The position numbers and the translations under genes are program-made. From an uncultured Kocuria sp. (GTDB lineage: Bacteria; Actinomycetota; Actinomycetes; Actinomycetales; Micrococcaceae): a DNA stretch of 64,000 nt. The notes under the pieces were generated by a model, which did no database searches, was not told the DNA's origin, and saw nothing but the letters and a program-made list of their open reading frames with translations. Location of the stretch: positions 26,211-90,210 of the forward strand of contig NZ_CANMRA010000017.1 of NCBI RefSeq assembly GCF_947500125.1, read 5' to 3'. Shown here piece by piece: positions 44,849 to 53,825 of this stretch. Position 1 is the stretch's first letter, and every line of letters begins with the position of its first letter.

Positions 44849-45213
44849 GCCGGAACCTCCTGGATGCTGGCCGCACCGGCTGTCGTCTCGGCGGCGCACT
44901 CGGGGGTGCCGCACCGGCACACCGCCTCGACGGTGAGAATCGTGCCCAACAGGTCCTCCAGGGCATGGGCCAGCTTCGGGTCCGAGAGCTCATAGCGCAC
45001 ATTGCGCCCGGCCGGCACGCCCACGACCAGCCCGCAGTCACGCAGGCAGGCCAGATGATTGGACAGGATCTGCCGGCTCACCCCGATCCGGGCCGCCAAC
45101 TCCGAGGGCACCGCCGGGCCCTGCTGCAGCTGCAGCAGCACCGCGGCCCGGGTGGGATCGGCCAGTGCTTTGCCGAACCGGGACATCACCTCGACCGGGA
45201 ACAAGATCCTCAT
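44845..45213 (-). CDS. ArsR-family metal sensor, CmtR-like (pair 2)
   Basis: A 122-residue repressor: FGKALADPTRAAVLLQL, recognition helix GVSRQILSNHLACLRDCGLV with Cys56 and Cys60, and a C-terminal CRCGTPEC cluster (Cys99, 101, 106). This is the CmtR Cd/Pb-site layout. It heads an apparently single transcript with CDF, DsbA-like, CopD-CtaG and VKOR genes. The operator candidate TACA-N8-TGTA lies 11 nt upstream. Confidence 0.9.
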   Translation of the reverse strand: MRILFPVEVMSRFGKALADPTRAAVLLQLQQGPAVPSELAARIGVSRQILSNHLACLRDCGLVVGVPAGRNVRYELSDPKLAHALEDLLGTILTVEAVCRCGTPECAAETTAGAASIQEVPA

Positions 45214-45223
45214 GCCACAACCG

Positions 45224-45239
45224 TACAGCAGAATCTGTA
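45224..45239. promoter_or_regulatory. ArsR/CmtR-type operator, TACA-N8-TGTA
   Basis: TACAGCAG-AATCTGTA extends to a 5-bp dyad (TACAG/CTGTA). The same TACA-N8-TGTA pattern, also with GAATC inside, recurs before the third arsR (52171-52186). Confidence 0.55.
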
Positions 45240-45643
45240 TCAAATGGGATGGGGGTCGACTGACGGTCGGGCAATATCCAGCTTGCGTTCCTACGGTGTG
45301 GGCGGATGGGGGTGCCGTCCGCCACTGCGGCACCCCCATCCTCGAACCATCACGGCACTCCGTGCGGCCGTTGCCGCAATGCCCCTGCGGGGTGGGAAGG
45401 CGATAGACTGCCTCCGGCAGGAGACGGGTCGAGCCCATGATCACTTTCTGCGCTGCTGCGCTGGGCAGCCCGCCCGTGCGCCGTTTCCCAACCGGGTGCA
45501 AAGCGGCCGGGCCGTGGCGATCGATCGACTCTGCGATCCAGGCACGAGGTACCCCATATAGGTCGCCGATGACGATCCTCTCGGAGCACTTCGCACCTGG
45601 CGGACGGCCTCCCGTCAACCGGCCACCACCGGCGGGGGGAGGC
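45240..45643. other. 404-bp intergenic region
   Basis: No believable gene. GCCTCCC (45607-45613) and GGGAGGC (45637-45643) form a hairpin directly at the end of the NlpC/P60 gene and may terminate it. The rest carries scattered promoter-like AT-rich patches. Confidence 0.45.
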
Positions 45644-46267
45644 TCAGCGGTAGGTGTAGTACGCATCGAGGGGCATGGCGTTGACGGAGTGGACGAAGGT
45701 GCCCTGGGTCGGGTTCAGCGCAGAGACCATCTTGCCGCCACCGAGGTAGATGCCGATGTGGTTGCCACCGTTCTGAGACACCAGGTCGCCGGGCTGCGGG
45801 TTGGAGGTCGGGGTGGCGGCTGCGATCTGCTGGAAACTGGTGCGGGGGATGTCGATACCCTGCTGGGCGTAGACCCACCCGGTGAATCCGGAGCAGTCCC
45901 AGGCACCGAAGGAAGTGCCACCCCAGACATAGCCGGTGCCCACACCCTGCATGGCCGTACCCACGATGCCGCCAGCGGCCGGGGCGATCTCGGTGATCGC
46001 GGTGGACTGCGGGGTCACGCTCGAAGCCGAGGCGGTCTGCGCCGCCATCGGGGCCGGGGTGGTGTAGGAAGCCTGGCTCCCCAAAGAGGACGAGGCCGGG
46101 GCCCACGACGTGGCGGCCGGGGCAGCCGGCAGCTCCGCATAGGCCTGGGCCGGGGCCACGGAGCCAAGGATTGCCACGCCAGCCGCAGCAGCGATCGTGG
46201 TGTTACGCGCCCGGTACGAGGGGGTCTCGGCGCGGTGACGAGCAGAGGTGTGCTTGAAGAATGCCAT
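45644..46267 (-). CDS. Secreted NlpC/P60 peptidoglycan endopeptidase
   Basis: The 207-residue protein starts with a basic N-terminus and signal peptide (AAAAGVAILGSVAPAQAYA). The NlpC/P60 domain occupies the C-half: YVWGGTSFGAWDCSGFTGWVY (catalytic Cys), GDLVSQNGGNHIGIYLGGGKM (catalytic His) and a final polar residue. It cuts stem peptides in the cell wall, for growth or division. GGGAGGAGTACATCC is the ribosome-binding site, and a c-di-AMP riboswitch occupies the leader. Confidence 0.93.
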   Translation of the reverse strand: MAFFKHTSARHRAETPSYRARNTTIAAAAGVAILGSVAPAQAYAELPAAPAATSWAPASSSLGSQASYTTPAPMAAQTASASSVTPQSTAITEIAPAAGGIVGTAMQGVGTGYVWGGTSFGAWDCSGFTGWVYAQQGIDIPRTSFQQIAAATPTSNPQPGDLVSQNGGNHIGIYLGGGKMVSALNPTQGTFVHSVNAMPLDAYYTYR

Positions 46268-46285
46268 GGATGTACTCCTCCCTTT

Positions 46286-46443
46286 GCCTACGAGGTGAGC
46301 TGTCGGATGCGGGTGGGAGACACCCGGTCGCAGGGCGTGATGCTCTGGCGACTTAACCCCTAGGACCCGAATCATCGGGACCGCATGTGGTTCCCCCGCT
46401 TCTGCCAAGCAGTTTCTGTGTAATGAGCCGCGGGCACCGGCAG
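46286..46443 (-). ncRNA. ydaO-type cyclic di-AMP riboswitch
   Basis: The leader read on the minus strand contains the ydaO hallmarks in order: CTGCCGG, GCGGGGGAACC, GGGGTTAAGTCGCC and CCGACAGCTCACCTCGTAGGC-like 3' core (positions 46286-46305). The family sits before rpf and NlpC/P60 cell-wall hydrolase genes in actinobacteria and turns expression off when c-di-AMP is bound. Ends about 20 nt before the NlpC start codon. Confidence 0.85.
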
Positions 46444-46499
46444 AATTCGGCGATGTGCCCGAAGGCGCCGACAGGATCAGTGGCCGGCACGCACTGAAG

Positions 46500-46528
46500 A
46501 GTACAAGAAGATCACGAAACAATCACAA
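46500..46528 (-). promoter_or_regulatory. Promoter of the riboswitch / NlpC transcript
   Basis: Minus-strand TTGTGA (46528-46523), 17-bp spacer, TGTACT (46505-46500), about 55 bp before the aptamer. The upstream region 46530-46650 is strikingly AT-rich for this genome. Confidence 0.6.
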
Positions 46529-46658
46529 TCCCATTCGGGAATGTATAGGAACCATAAAGAAAACGATCAAGATTTGATGAAGTTGTAAATTTTTTTCGAC
46601 TTTTTCCTATTAATGTTCTGCGAATTGTGGTGCTCTGCGGCGGGCGGCAAGAGCCTCC

Positions 46659-47732
46659 CTAGTGGCCCGTCTTTGAAGTCGTTGAGCGGTTGGCTTTCTT
46701 GAGGATTTCGGTGCTGGTCTTGGTCCACACGAAGGGTTGGCAGCGGTCGTTCCAGCCGGTGACGAAGGCCCGGATCTTGGCGTTGAGCTCGGGCACCGAG
46801 GCGGCGTCGGCCCGGTGCAGGGCCTGGCGCTCGATGATCCCGAACCACACCTCGACCAGGTTCAGCCACGAGGCCGAGGTCGGGGTGAAGTGCACCTGGA
46901 AGCGGGGGTTCTGCCCCAGCCACGCCTTGACCTCAGGGGTCTTGTGGACCGCGTAGTTGTCCATCACCAGGTGCAGTTCCTGGTCCGGGTAGGCCCGGGC
47001 GACCTGCTTGAGGAAGGCCAGGAACTCCTGGCGCCGGTGCCGCGGCTTGCAGGCCGCCGTGACGTGGCCGGTGGCGATCTCCAGGGCCGCGAACAGGGTG
47101 GACGTCCCGTGGCGGATGTAGTCGTGGGTGCGGGCCGCCGGCTTGCCCGGCTGCATCGGCAGGCCCGGGGCGGTCCTCTCGAGTGCTTGGATCTGGGACT
47201 TCTCGTCCACACAGAGCACGATGGCGTTCTCCGGCGGGGCCAGGTAGAGCCCCACCACGTCGACGACCTTCGCCACCAGTTCCGGGTCGGTGGAGAACTT
47301 GAAGGTCCCCTCCCGCCACGGGGCCACCCCGTACTCGCGCCAGGCCTTGGCCACCGTGGTGTGATCGATGCCCAGCCGGGTCGCCAGCAGCCGGGAGGAC
47401 CAGTGCGTGACCCCGAGCTTCTTCGGCGGAGGGGTCAAAGTGGCCGCCACGATCGCCCGGTGGTCGATCCGCCGGGGCCGGCCCGACCGGTCGTGGTCGG
47501 CCAGCCCGGCGATGCCGGCCTGGGTGTAGCGGGCCCGCCAGGCGATCACGGTGTTGCGGGTCGTGCCCACCTTCTCGGCGATCTCGGTGTTGGAGACCCC
47601 GTCGGCGGCCAGCAGCACGATCCGCGCCCGCTGGGCCAGCCCGGCCCGCACCGAGGTGGAACGCACCAGCCGCAGAAGCTTCTCCTGGTCGCCCTGGCGC
47701 AACAGCAGCGGGGCCGCAGGATGGTTTGCCAT
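46659..47732 (-). CDS. IS630-family transposase
   Basis: A 357-residue, apparently intact transposase. N-terminal HTH_29-like ARIVLLAADGVSNTEIAEKVGTTRNTVIAWRARY, then the DDE core: IVLCVDEKSQIQA, HLVMDNYAVHKTPEV, and SWLNLVEVWFGIIE. The TAG stop uses the TA of the target duplication. Start chosen at ATG 47732; another in-frame ATG lies 5 codons upstream. Confidence 0.93.
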   Translation of the reverse strand: MANHPAAPLLLRQGDQEKLLRLVRSTSVRAGLAQRARIVLLAADGVSNTEIAEKVGTTRNTVIAWRARYTQAGIAGLADHDRSGRPRRIDHRAIVAATLTPPPKKLGVTHWSSRLLATRLGIDHTTVAKAWREYGVAPWREGTFKFSTDPELVAKVVDVVGLYLAPPENAIVLCVDEKSQIQALERTAPGLPMQPGKPAARTHDYIRHGTSTLFAALEIATGHVTAACKPRHRRQEFLAFLKQVARAYPDQELHLVMDNYAVHKTPEVKAWLGQNPRFQVHFTPTSASWLNLVEVWFGIIERQALHRADAASVPELNAKIRAFVTGWNDRCQPFVWTKTSTEILKKANRSTTSKTGH

Positions 47733-47783
47733 AACCCATGATCCCACCCCGCCAATCGCTGAGGTACTTCAACCCCTCGGCAC
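46662..47783. mobile_element. IS630-type insertion sequence
   Basis: A 1122-bp element with imperfect terminal inverted repeats of about 33 bp (46662-46694 and 47751-47783; both ends start GTG and share TTGAAG) and a TA on each side (46660-46661, 47784-47785), as expected for the TA target duplication of this family. One transposase gene. It lies between the NlpC control region and ctaD. Confidence 0.85.
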
Positions 47784-47843
47784 TAGGTGCGCTACGGTAA
47801 TCGGCGTTTGAAGACGTACGGCATTTGGGCCCGAGGAGACCGC

Positions 47844-49559
47844 ATGGCTATTTATGACTACACCGCCGACCAGCTCCAAAACACAGCCCAACCAACGGTC
47901 GTGCCGCGTTCCAAAGGCCGGATGGTCGTCAACTGGATCACGTCCACCGACCACAAGACGATCGGGTACATGTACCTGATCTCCTCCTTCGCCTTCTTCT
48001 GCATCGCCGGGGTGATGGCGCTGCTGATCCGCGCCGAGCTCTTTGCCCCGGGCATGCAGATCCTGGAGACCAAGGAGCAGTACAACCAGCTGTTCACCAT
48101 GCACGGCACCCTGATGCTGCTGATGTTCGGCACCCCGCTGTTCGTCGGCTTCGCCAACGTCATCGTCCCGCTGCAGATCGGCGCCCCCGACGTCGCCTTC
48201 CCGCGGCTCAACGCCCTGGCCTTCTGGTTCTTCCTCTTCGGGTCCCTGATCGCCACCGCCGGGTTCCTCACCCCGGCCGGCGCAGCCTCCTTCGGCTGGT
48301 ATGCCTACGCACCGTTGAGCAATGCTTCCTTCACCCCCGGCGCCGGCGGTGACCTGTGGGTGTTCGGTCTTATATTGTCCGGTTTCGGCACCATCATGGG
48401 CGCGGTCAACTTCATCACCACGATCATCGCGATGCGCGCCCCGGGCATGACCGTGTGGCGGATGGGCCTGTTCACCTGGAACACGCTGATCACCTCGCTG
48501 CTCGTGATCATGGCTTTCCCGCCTCTCACCGCCGCTCTGTTCGCCCTGGGCATGGACCGCACCTTGGGAGGCAATATTTTCGATCCGGCCAATGGTGGTC
48601 CGGTGCTGTGGCAGAACCTGTTCTGGTTCTTCGGCCACCCCGAGGTGTACATCTTGGCGTTGCCGTTCTTCGGCATCGTCTCCGAGATCATCCCGGTGTT
48701 CTCCCGCAAGCCGCTGTTCGGCTACAAGGGCCTGGTCTTCGCGACCATCACCATCGCCGCGCTCTCGGTGACCGTGTGGGCCCACCACATGTACGTCACC
48801 GGTGCGGTGTTCTTGAGCTTCTTCGCGTTCATGACCATGATGATCGCCGTGCCCACCGGGGTGAAGTTCTTCAACTGGATCGGCACCATGTGGCAGGGCT
48901 CGATCACCTTCGAAACCCCCATGCTGTGGGTGCTGGGCTTCATGTTCACCTTCCTCTTCGGCGGCCTCACCGGGGTGATCCTCGCCGCCCCGCCGCTGGA
49001 CTTCCACCTCAATGACTCCTACTTCGTGGTCGCCCACTTCCACTACGTCATCTTCGGCACCGTGGTGTTCGGGATGTTCGCCGGGTTCTACTTCTGGTGG
49101 CCGAAGTTCACGGGCAAGATGCTCAACGAGCGGATCGGCAAGATCCACTTCTGGCTGCTGTTCCTGGGCTTCCACATGACCTTCCTGATCCAGCACTGGC
49201 TCGGGGTCTCGGGGATGCCCCGGCGCTACGCGGACTACCTGCCGGAGGACGACTTCACCTGGATGAACCAGATCTCCACCGCCGGGGCGATGCTCCTGGG
49301 CGTGTCCATGCTCCCGTTCTTCTGGAACGTGTACACGACCTGGCGCAACGGCACCAAGGTCGAGGTCGACGACCCCTGGGGCTTCGGCGGCTCCCTGGAG
49401 TGGGCCACGTCCTGCCCGCCGCCGCGGCACAACTTCACCTCGCTGCCGCGGATCCGCTCGGAGCGCCCTGCCCTGGACCTGCACCACCCGGAGCTGGCCG
49501 CGGAGTCCCCGCAGCAGTCCCCGGTCGACGACGCCGCCATCGCCACGCGAAAGGAATGA
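47844..49559 (+). CDS. ctaD: Cytochrome c oxidase (aa3-type) subunit I
   Basis: A 571-residue protein with 12 helices. [13 protein letters not shown] gives a heme a ligand, [22 protein letters not shown] the CuB His with cross-linked Tyr, [10 protein letters not shown] two further CuB His, [11 protein letters not shown] the K-channel Lys, and [16 protein letters not shown] the heme ligands. Full length for actinobacteria. GAGGAGACCGC precedes ATG 47844. No subunit II, III or IV gene is adjacent, so this is a lone or duplicate copy. An IS630-type element ends 60 bp upstream. Confidence 0.95.
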   Translation: MAIYDYTADQLQNTAQPTVVPRSKGRMVVNWITSTDHKTIGYMYLISSFAFFCIAGVMALLIRAELFAPGMQILETKEQYNQLFTMHGTLMLLMFGTPLFVGFANVIVPLQIGAPDVAFPRLNALAFWFFLFGSLIATAGFLTPAGAASFGWYAYAPLSNASFTPGAGGDLWVFGLILSGFGTIMGAVNFITTIIAMRAPGMTVWRMGLFTWNTLITSLLVIMAFPPLTAALFALGMDRTLGGNIFDPANGGPVLWQNLFWFFGHPEVYILALPFFGIVSEIIPVFSRKPLFGYKGLVFATITIAALSVTVWAHHMYVTGAVFLSFFAFMTMMIAVPTGVKFFNWIGTMWQGSITFETPMLWVLGFMFTFLFGGLTGVILAAPPLDFHLNDSYFVVAHFHYVIFGTVVFGMFAGFYFWWPKFTGKMLNERIGKIHFWLLFLGFHMTFLIQHWLGVSGMPRRYADYLPEDDFTWMNQISTAGAMLLGVSMLPFFWNVYTTWRNGTKVEVDDPWGFGGSLEWATSCPPPRHNFTSLPRIRSERPALDLHHPELAAESPQQSPVDDAAIATRKE

Positions 49560-49717
49560 TCTTCTCGGTGCCGGGGTCTTTATCGGTGCGGTGACGGCCA
49601 CGGAGACCCTCGAAGTGCTGCGGCACAGGATGGACGGATTGGCCCTGCCCCGAAAAGGGACGCTGCTTCTGCTGGTCGCCGGCACACCGCGGCGCCTTTC
49701 CGAGAAAGGGAGACTGC

Positions 49718-50040
49718 ATGTCCGTTTCGCCTCCCGGCCAAGTTCTGCTCGTCGACGACGAAACGGACCTGGCGCAACTCTTCCAGAGGTATCTACTCAA
49801 CGCCGGTGGTGAGATTGCGGCACGGCACACCGAGGCCGACGCCGTGGAGGCGGTACGGGAACCGGCGCCGGCGGTTCTCGCACTGGATCTTGGCCTGCCT
49901 GGTTGGATGAGGTGGACAAGCTCGTGGGCCTGTCGGTGGGCACAGATGGCTACAAGGCAAAATCTTTCAGCCTGCAGGAACAGGCCGCGCGTGCAGGCCA
50001 TGATGCGGCGGGCACATCTTCTGATGGCCGGCCGGACCGC
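49718..50040 (+). pseudogene. Degraded OmpR-type response regulator (receiver remnant)
   Basis: After a clear AAGGGAG ribosome-binding site the frame reads QVLLVDDETDLAQLFQRYLL and VLALDLGLPG (acidic pocket and phospho-Asp). It then loses roughly 25 residues and shifts frame: a second frame carries EVDKLVGLSVGTDGYKAKSFS (helix 4-beta 5 of a receiver, with the YxxKxF Lys region) and the first frame resumes with RVQAMMRRAHL. No DNA-binding domain remains. The 160 bp between ctaD and this start hold nothing convincing. Confidence 0.7.
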
Positions 50041-50320
50041 GGTATTCGTGGCCACCGCTCTGGTGAGTCCCGTGATGCTTGACCGGGAACTGTTGCTGGC
50101 GGGACACCCTGAGGAGGCCACCAGCCCGGCCAGCCCGAGGACCACCTGGCGGTGTGAGGCGGGCCCTGGTCGCCGGTCCGGAACCGACACTGCAGCAACT
50201 GTGCAGGCTGGGGCATCCGATCCCCGCCTGTAAGACTGGATCGACACCTGATTCACCGCAGACGACATGGCTCGAGCCGGTCGAGGCAACCATGGTCGGC
50301 CCCACCCCAGGAGGCGCGTT

Positions 50321-51056
50321 ATGGAAGGTTTCGTTCTGGTGCTCGTTCTGGCGGCGCTGCCGGCGGCAGGGAACTTCCTAGGCGGCCTGGCCGCGGAGCT
50401 GGTGGACGTCTCCGAACGCACCCTGTCCCTGGCCCTGCACTTGGCCGCGGGCATCGTCATGGCCGTGGTCGGTCTGGAGCTGATGCCCGAAGCCCTGGCC
50501 GCTTCCTCGCCGTGGATCCCGATCCTGGCTTTCGTCGGTGGTGGGGTGTTCTTCATGGGCATCGAACGGATCATCGGCTCCGTTCAGCGGCGCCTTGGCA
50601 AAGGAGCTGGGGAGAGCGGGCCGTTGGCGATCTTCACCAGGGTGCCTCTGGACCTGTTCAGCGACGGAGTGATGATCGGCACTGCCACCGTCCTGAATCC
50701 GTCCCTGGGATTGCTGCTGGCCCTGGGCCAGATTCCGGCCGACGTACCAGAGGGCTTCGCCGCGATCGCCACGTTGCGCCGGGCACAGATCGCCCGCCGC
50801 ACCCGGATCCTGATGGCCCTGGGATTTGCCGCGCCTAATCCTGATCGGGGCCACCCTCGGGTATTTCGCGCTGCGTCAAGCACCGGAAATCTGGACTCTG
50901 TCCGTGCTCGCACTGAGCGGTGGAGCGCTGACCAGCGTGCTGGTCGAGGAGATACTCACGGAGGCCCATGAAGGCGACACCAGCCTGTGGGGCCCGATCC
51001 TGCTCACCGGCGAATTCGCGCTGTTCGCCGCGATCTCCGTCTACCTCGGCTCCTGA
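50321..51056 (+). pseudogene. ZIP-family metal transporter, frameshifted
   Basis: ATG 50321 follows GGAGG. The first frame codes LHLAAGIVMAVVGLELMPEAL, PLDLFSDGVMIGTATVL and PEGFAAIATLRRAQI (ZIP helices IV-V with metal-site residues), then breaks near 50826. The next frame continues PRLILIGATLGYF and LSGGALTSVLVEEILTEAHEGD to 51056. The span is 245 codons plus one base, so a single-base insertion explains it. Either a pseudogene or a sequence error. Would have moved Zn or a similar ion. Confidence 0.8.
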
Positions 51057-51111
51057 AAAGCCGTACCTTCCAGCATCCTCGCCTCGGGGCGCCGACGTGT
51101 GCCGACCGTGC

Positions 51112-51827
51112 TCAGTGGGCGCAGCAGGTGCAGTCGTGACCGCATCCATCGCAGTCTGCACCGTTGTGGGTGCCGTCCTCGGCGAGGACCGCGACGGGGG
51201 TGCAGCAGGCGTCCCCGCGCCAGGCCTCCAGCTCCTCCTTGACCGCCACCGCGGCGATCATCAGGGCGGCGATCGGATCGGCCCAGGACCAGCCCAGGGT
51301 GCTGTTGAGCAGCAGGCCCACCAGCAGCACCGCGGAAAGGTAGGTGCACAACAGGGTCTGCTTGGAATCGGCCACCGCCGAGGCCGAGCCCAACTCCCGG
51401 CCGGTGCGCCGCTCGAACCAGGACAAGAACGGCATGATCACCAGACTCACCGCCGCCAGCACGATCCCCACCGGGGAGTGCTCCGGCTCTGCCGCCCCAG
51501 CAGGGTGCGGATCGCGTCGATGGTGACGAAGGCGGCCAGGCCGAAGAAGGAGAAGGCGATCACCCGCATCGCGATCTTCTCCCGGCGGTGCGGGTCGGGC
51601 GCGGCGAACTGCCAGGCCAACGCGGCCGCCGAGAGGACCTCCACGACGGAGTCCAGCCCGAAGCCGATCAGCGCCGACGATGAAGTAACGCGCCCGGCGG
51701 TGATGGCGATGATCGTCTCGAGCACGTTGTAGGTGATGGTGGCGGCCACGATCCAACGCGCCCGCGGGTGCAGGGCCACCTGGCGCGCATCGGTGATGGG
51801 CGTGGGCCCCAGGTTCAGGGAGCTCAT
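51112..51827 (-). pseudogene. CDF metal transporter, frameshifted (pair 3)
   Basis: From ATG 51827 (ATGA overlap with the arsR stop) the frame codes TYNVLETIIAITAGRVTSSSALIGFGLDSVVEVLSAAALAW and FFGLAAFVTIDAIRTLLG. Near 51490 it must shift to continue AEPEHSPVGIVLAAVSLVIMPFLSW, VADSKQTLLCTYLS and the Cys/His-rich end (CDGCGHDCTCCAH). The length is one base short of 239 codons, so one deletion. Same design as the CDF at 38990-39646, plus a metal-binding tail. Confidence 0.82.
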
Positions 51828-52151
51828 GCGCAGGTGCATCCTTCCGGGGAGCAGCAGGTCAGGTCCACGGTGACCACCAGCACAAGCAGCTCCCCCAGGG
51901 CCTCTCCGAGGCGGGGATCGGCCAGGGAGTACCAGTTGTTGCGGCACTCCGGGGTGGCCGTGATCAGTCCACACCCGCGCAGGCACCCCAACTGGTTGGA
52001 CATCACCTGCTTGGACACCCCCAGGGCCTGGGCCAGCTCCGAGGGCCGGGCCTGCGCGCAGGGCCAGCAGAATCCGGGTGCGCGTCTCATCTGCGAGGGC
52101 ATGGCCCAATCGGGACAGTGCCGAGGTGTGGGTAAGGGTCACCGTGCTCAT
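51824..52151 (-). pseudogene. ArsR-family CmtR-like sensor, frameshifted (pair 3)
   Basis: From ATG 52151: MSTVTLTHTSALSRLGHALADETRTRILLALRAG, then a one-base shift near 52050 into RPSELAQALGVSKQVMSNQLGCLRGCGLI (both CmtR-type Cys) and a Cys-rich tail (DLTCCSPEGCTCA). 109 codons plus one base. Same ArsR-CDF order and ATGA overlap as the other two pairs. Confidence 0.8.
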
Positions 52152-52170
52152 ACCCCCCCACCCCCGACAA

Positions 52171-52186
52171 TACACGAATCTATGTA
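52171..52186. promoter_or_regulatory. ArsR/CmtR-type operator, TACA-N8-TGTA
   Basis: TACACGAATCTATGTA, the same half-site arrangement as at 45224-45239, 20 nt before the third arsR. Confidence 0.5.
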
Positions 52187-52328
52187 CTGTAAGGGGTATG
52201 GCCTTGAGGGTCGATGCCGGCTCACCGGCTCGGTTCGCTCTCGCCCATCGCCGGGTGGGGGCATACAGCCCGTGCCGCCCACGAGAGCCGCAAGACGGGG
52301 CCAGCGCATCCGATTGAGGAGAACATCG

Positions 52329-52967
52329 ATGATGAGTGACCTGGCCCCGGCCCTTGCCCTGGGGCTGTATCTGGCCGGTTTGGTGGCCGCGTTCGGTGTG
52401 CGGTCCTGGCTCCACCGGGCCCGCACCGGCTCCACTGGCTTCCGGGGTCTCAGCGGGGCACCGGGCTCGGCTCAGTGGTGGGGCGGGATCCTGTTCGCGG
52501 CCGCCCTGGTCCTCGGTGCGGCCGGGCCCGTTCTGGCGCTCACCGGCACCGTGGCCGCACCTCGACTCCCGCAAGCACTGTCCTGGGCCGGGGCGGTCGT
52601 CACCGTGGTGGGTTTCCTCGGTGTCCTGGCCGCCCAGGCCGGCATGGGCGCCTCCTGGCGGGTGGGTGTGGATGCCACCGAGCGGACCGAGCTGGTCACC
52701 ACCGGGGCCTTCGCCGTGGTCCGCAACCCGATCTTCACGGCGATGCTCACCACCCTGGCCGGCTTGACCCTCATGGTCCCCACCGTGGTCAGCGCGGCAG
52801 CCCTGCTGTGCCTGCTGGTGGCGGTGGAGCTGCAGGTCCGTCTCGTCGAAGAGCCCTATCTACTGCTCACCCACCGACGGGCCTACGCCTCCTACGCCGC
52901 TCGTGTCGGCCGGTTCCTGCCCGGCCTCGGTCGGCTCCGCTACGCGCCTCGGGGCAGGATTTCCTAA
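52329..52967 (+). CDS. Isoprenylcysteine methyltransferase-like membrane protein
   Basis: A 212-residue protein with five or so membrane helices; ELVTTGAFAVVRNPIFTAMLTTLAGL and EEPYLLLTHRRAYASYAARVGRFLPG are the SAM-binding signature of the ICMT/PEMT-like family (RNP...EE...Y..Y..RF.P). In bacteria such proteins often accompany metal-resistance genes, and their substrate is unknown. GAGGAGAACATCG precedes the ATG. Confidence 0.85.
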   Translation: MMSDLAPALALGLYLAGLVAAFGVRSWLHRARTGSTGFRGLSGAPGSAQWWGGILFAAALVLGAAGPVLALTGTVAAPRLPQALSWAGAVVTVVGFLGVLAAQAGMGASWRVGVDATERTELVTTGAFAVVRNPIFTAMLTTLAGLTLMVPTVVSAAALLCLLVAVELQVRLVEEPYLLLTHRRAYASYAARVGRFLPGLGRLRYAPRGRIS

Positions 52968-53171
52968 GCGGACACCACCATGGCCTCGAGTCGAACTGCT
53001 TGCCGGTGGGGCCCTCGGGCGGATACCAGGACATTTTTTGTCCGACACGGCACTTGACGCGCTCCCTTGTAACACCGGAGAGGGATCGCACCGAGGCGCT
53101 GTTGTGCTGGCGTCGCGGAGCCGGGAAGTCGCGACAGTGTTTCTCCAAGGTCTTATCCGCATCGTGTGGTC

Positions 53172-53720
53172 ATGACCACCACCGTTACGGTCCACAGCCT
53201 TCCCGCCACCCAGGGCATCCGCAGGCGACGGCGCTGGGTGGGGCCGGCAGTTTTCCTGGTGGTGCTGTTGGCGGTGCTCGGACGCGGGGTGTTCACCCAG
53301 GAGGCACCGAGCACCATGTTGGGGGCCTCCGGCTATGTGCCTGGCGGACTGGCCCGCCTCAACGGTGTCCTTCCCTATGCGCAGGCGGGTCCGCGTCAGG
53401 GCGAGGTGCCGCCCGAGCTCACCGGGCCTGTTGCCCCCGGCAACCACCGGGTGCAGGTGCTGCTGGAGCTCACCGCCATGGAGCCCGAGGGCCTTGAGTT
53501 CGATGCCGAGGATTACCTGGTGGAGCGGTTGGGCGGAGGCCAGTCACCGGTGGTGTGGACCTCCATCCGCCAGGCCTCCCTGAAGCAGGGCGAGTCCGTG
53601 ATGGCGGAGCTGGTGTTTGAGCTGCCAGACCAGGCCGTCGAACTGATTCTCGAAGGCGCCGGCGACGCACGCCTGTCGCTGGGGGCGGAGCATCACAGCG
53701 GCAGCACCAGCGGCCGCTGA
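53172..53720 (+). CDS. Membrane-anchored exported protein of unknown function
   Basis: 182 residues: a basic start (GIRRRRRW), one hydrophobic anchor (VGPAVFLVVLLAVLGRGVF) and an extracellular beta-rich domain (HRVQVLLELTAMEPEGLEFDAEDYLVER, ESVMAELVFELPDQAVELILEG). No known motif. It precedes the multicopper oxidase by 105 nt, in the same direction, and may assist or bind it. A GTG two codons earlier is an alternative start; the ribosome-binding site is weak. Confidence 0.65.
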   Translation: MTTTVTVHSLPATQGIRRRRRWVGPAVFLVVLLAVLGRGVFTQEAPSTMLGASGYVPGGLARLNGVLPYAQAGPRQGEVPPELTGPVAPGNHRVQVLLELTAMEPEGLEFDAEDYLVERLGGGQSPVVWTSIRQASLKQGESVMAELVFELPDQAVELILEGAGDARLSLGAEHHSGSTSGR

Positions 53721-53825
53721 TCCCGGTGACGGGCTGGTGGGGGCTGGTCCGTCCGATCACCGGGTGCTGTTCATGAACACCGGGGCGCGCTGCAGGTAGT
53801 GGTCCTGATCCAAGGGGGAAAGACG

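Noticed and set aside
47787..47843. 19-codon longer start for CtaD
   Set aside because: It begins at the edge of the insertion element and lacks a ribosome-binding site; the ATG at 47844 has GAGGAG.
49591..49812. Small plus-strand frame after ctaD
   Set aside because: It overlaps the start of the response-regulator remnant, and its translation becomes Arg/Ser-rich noise.
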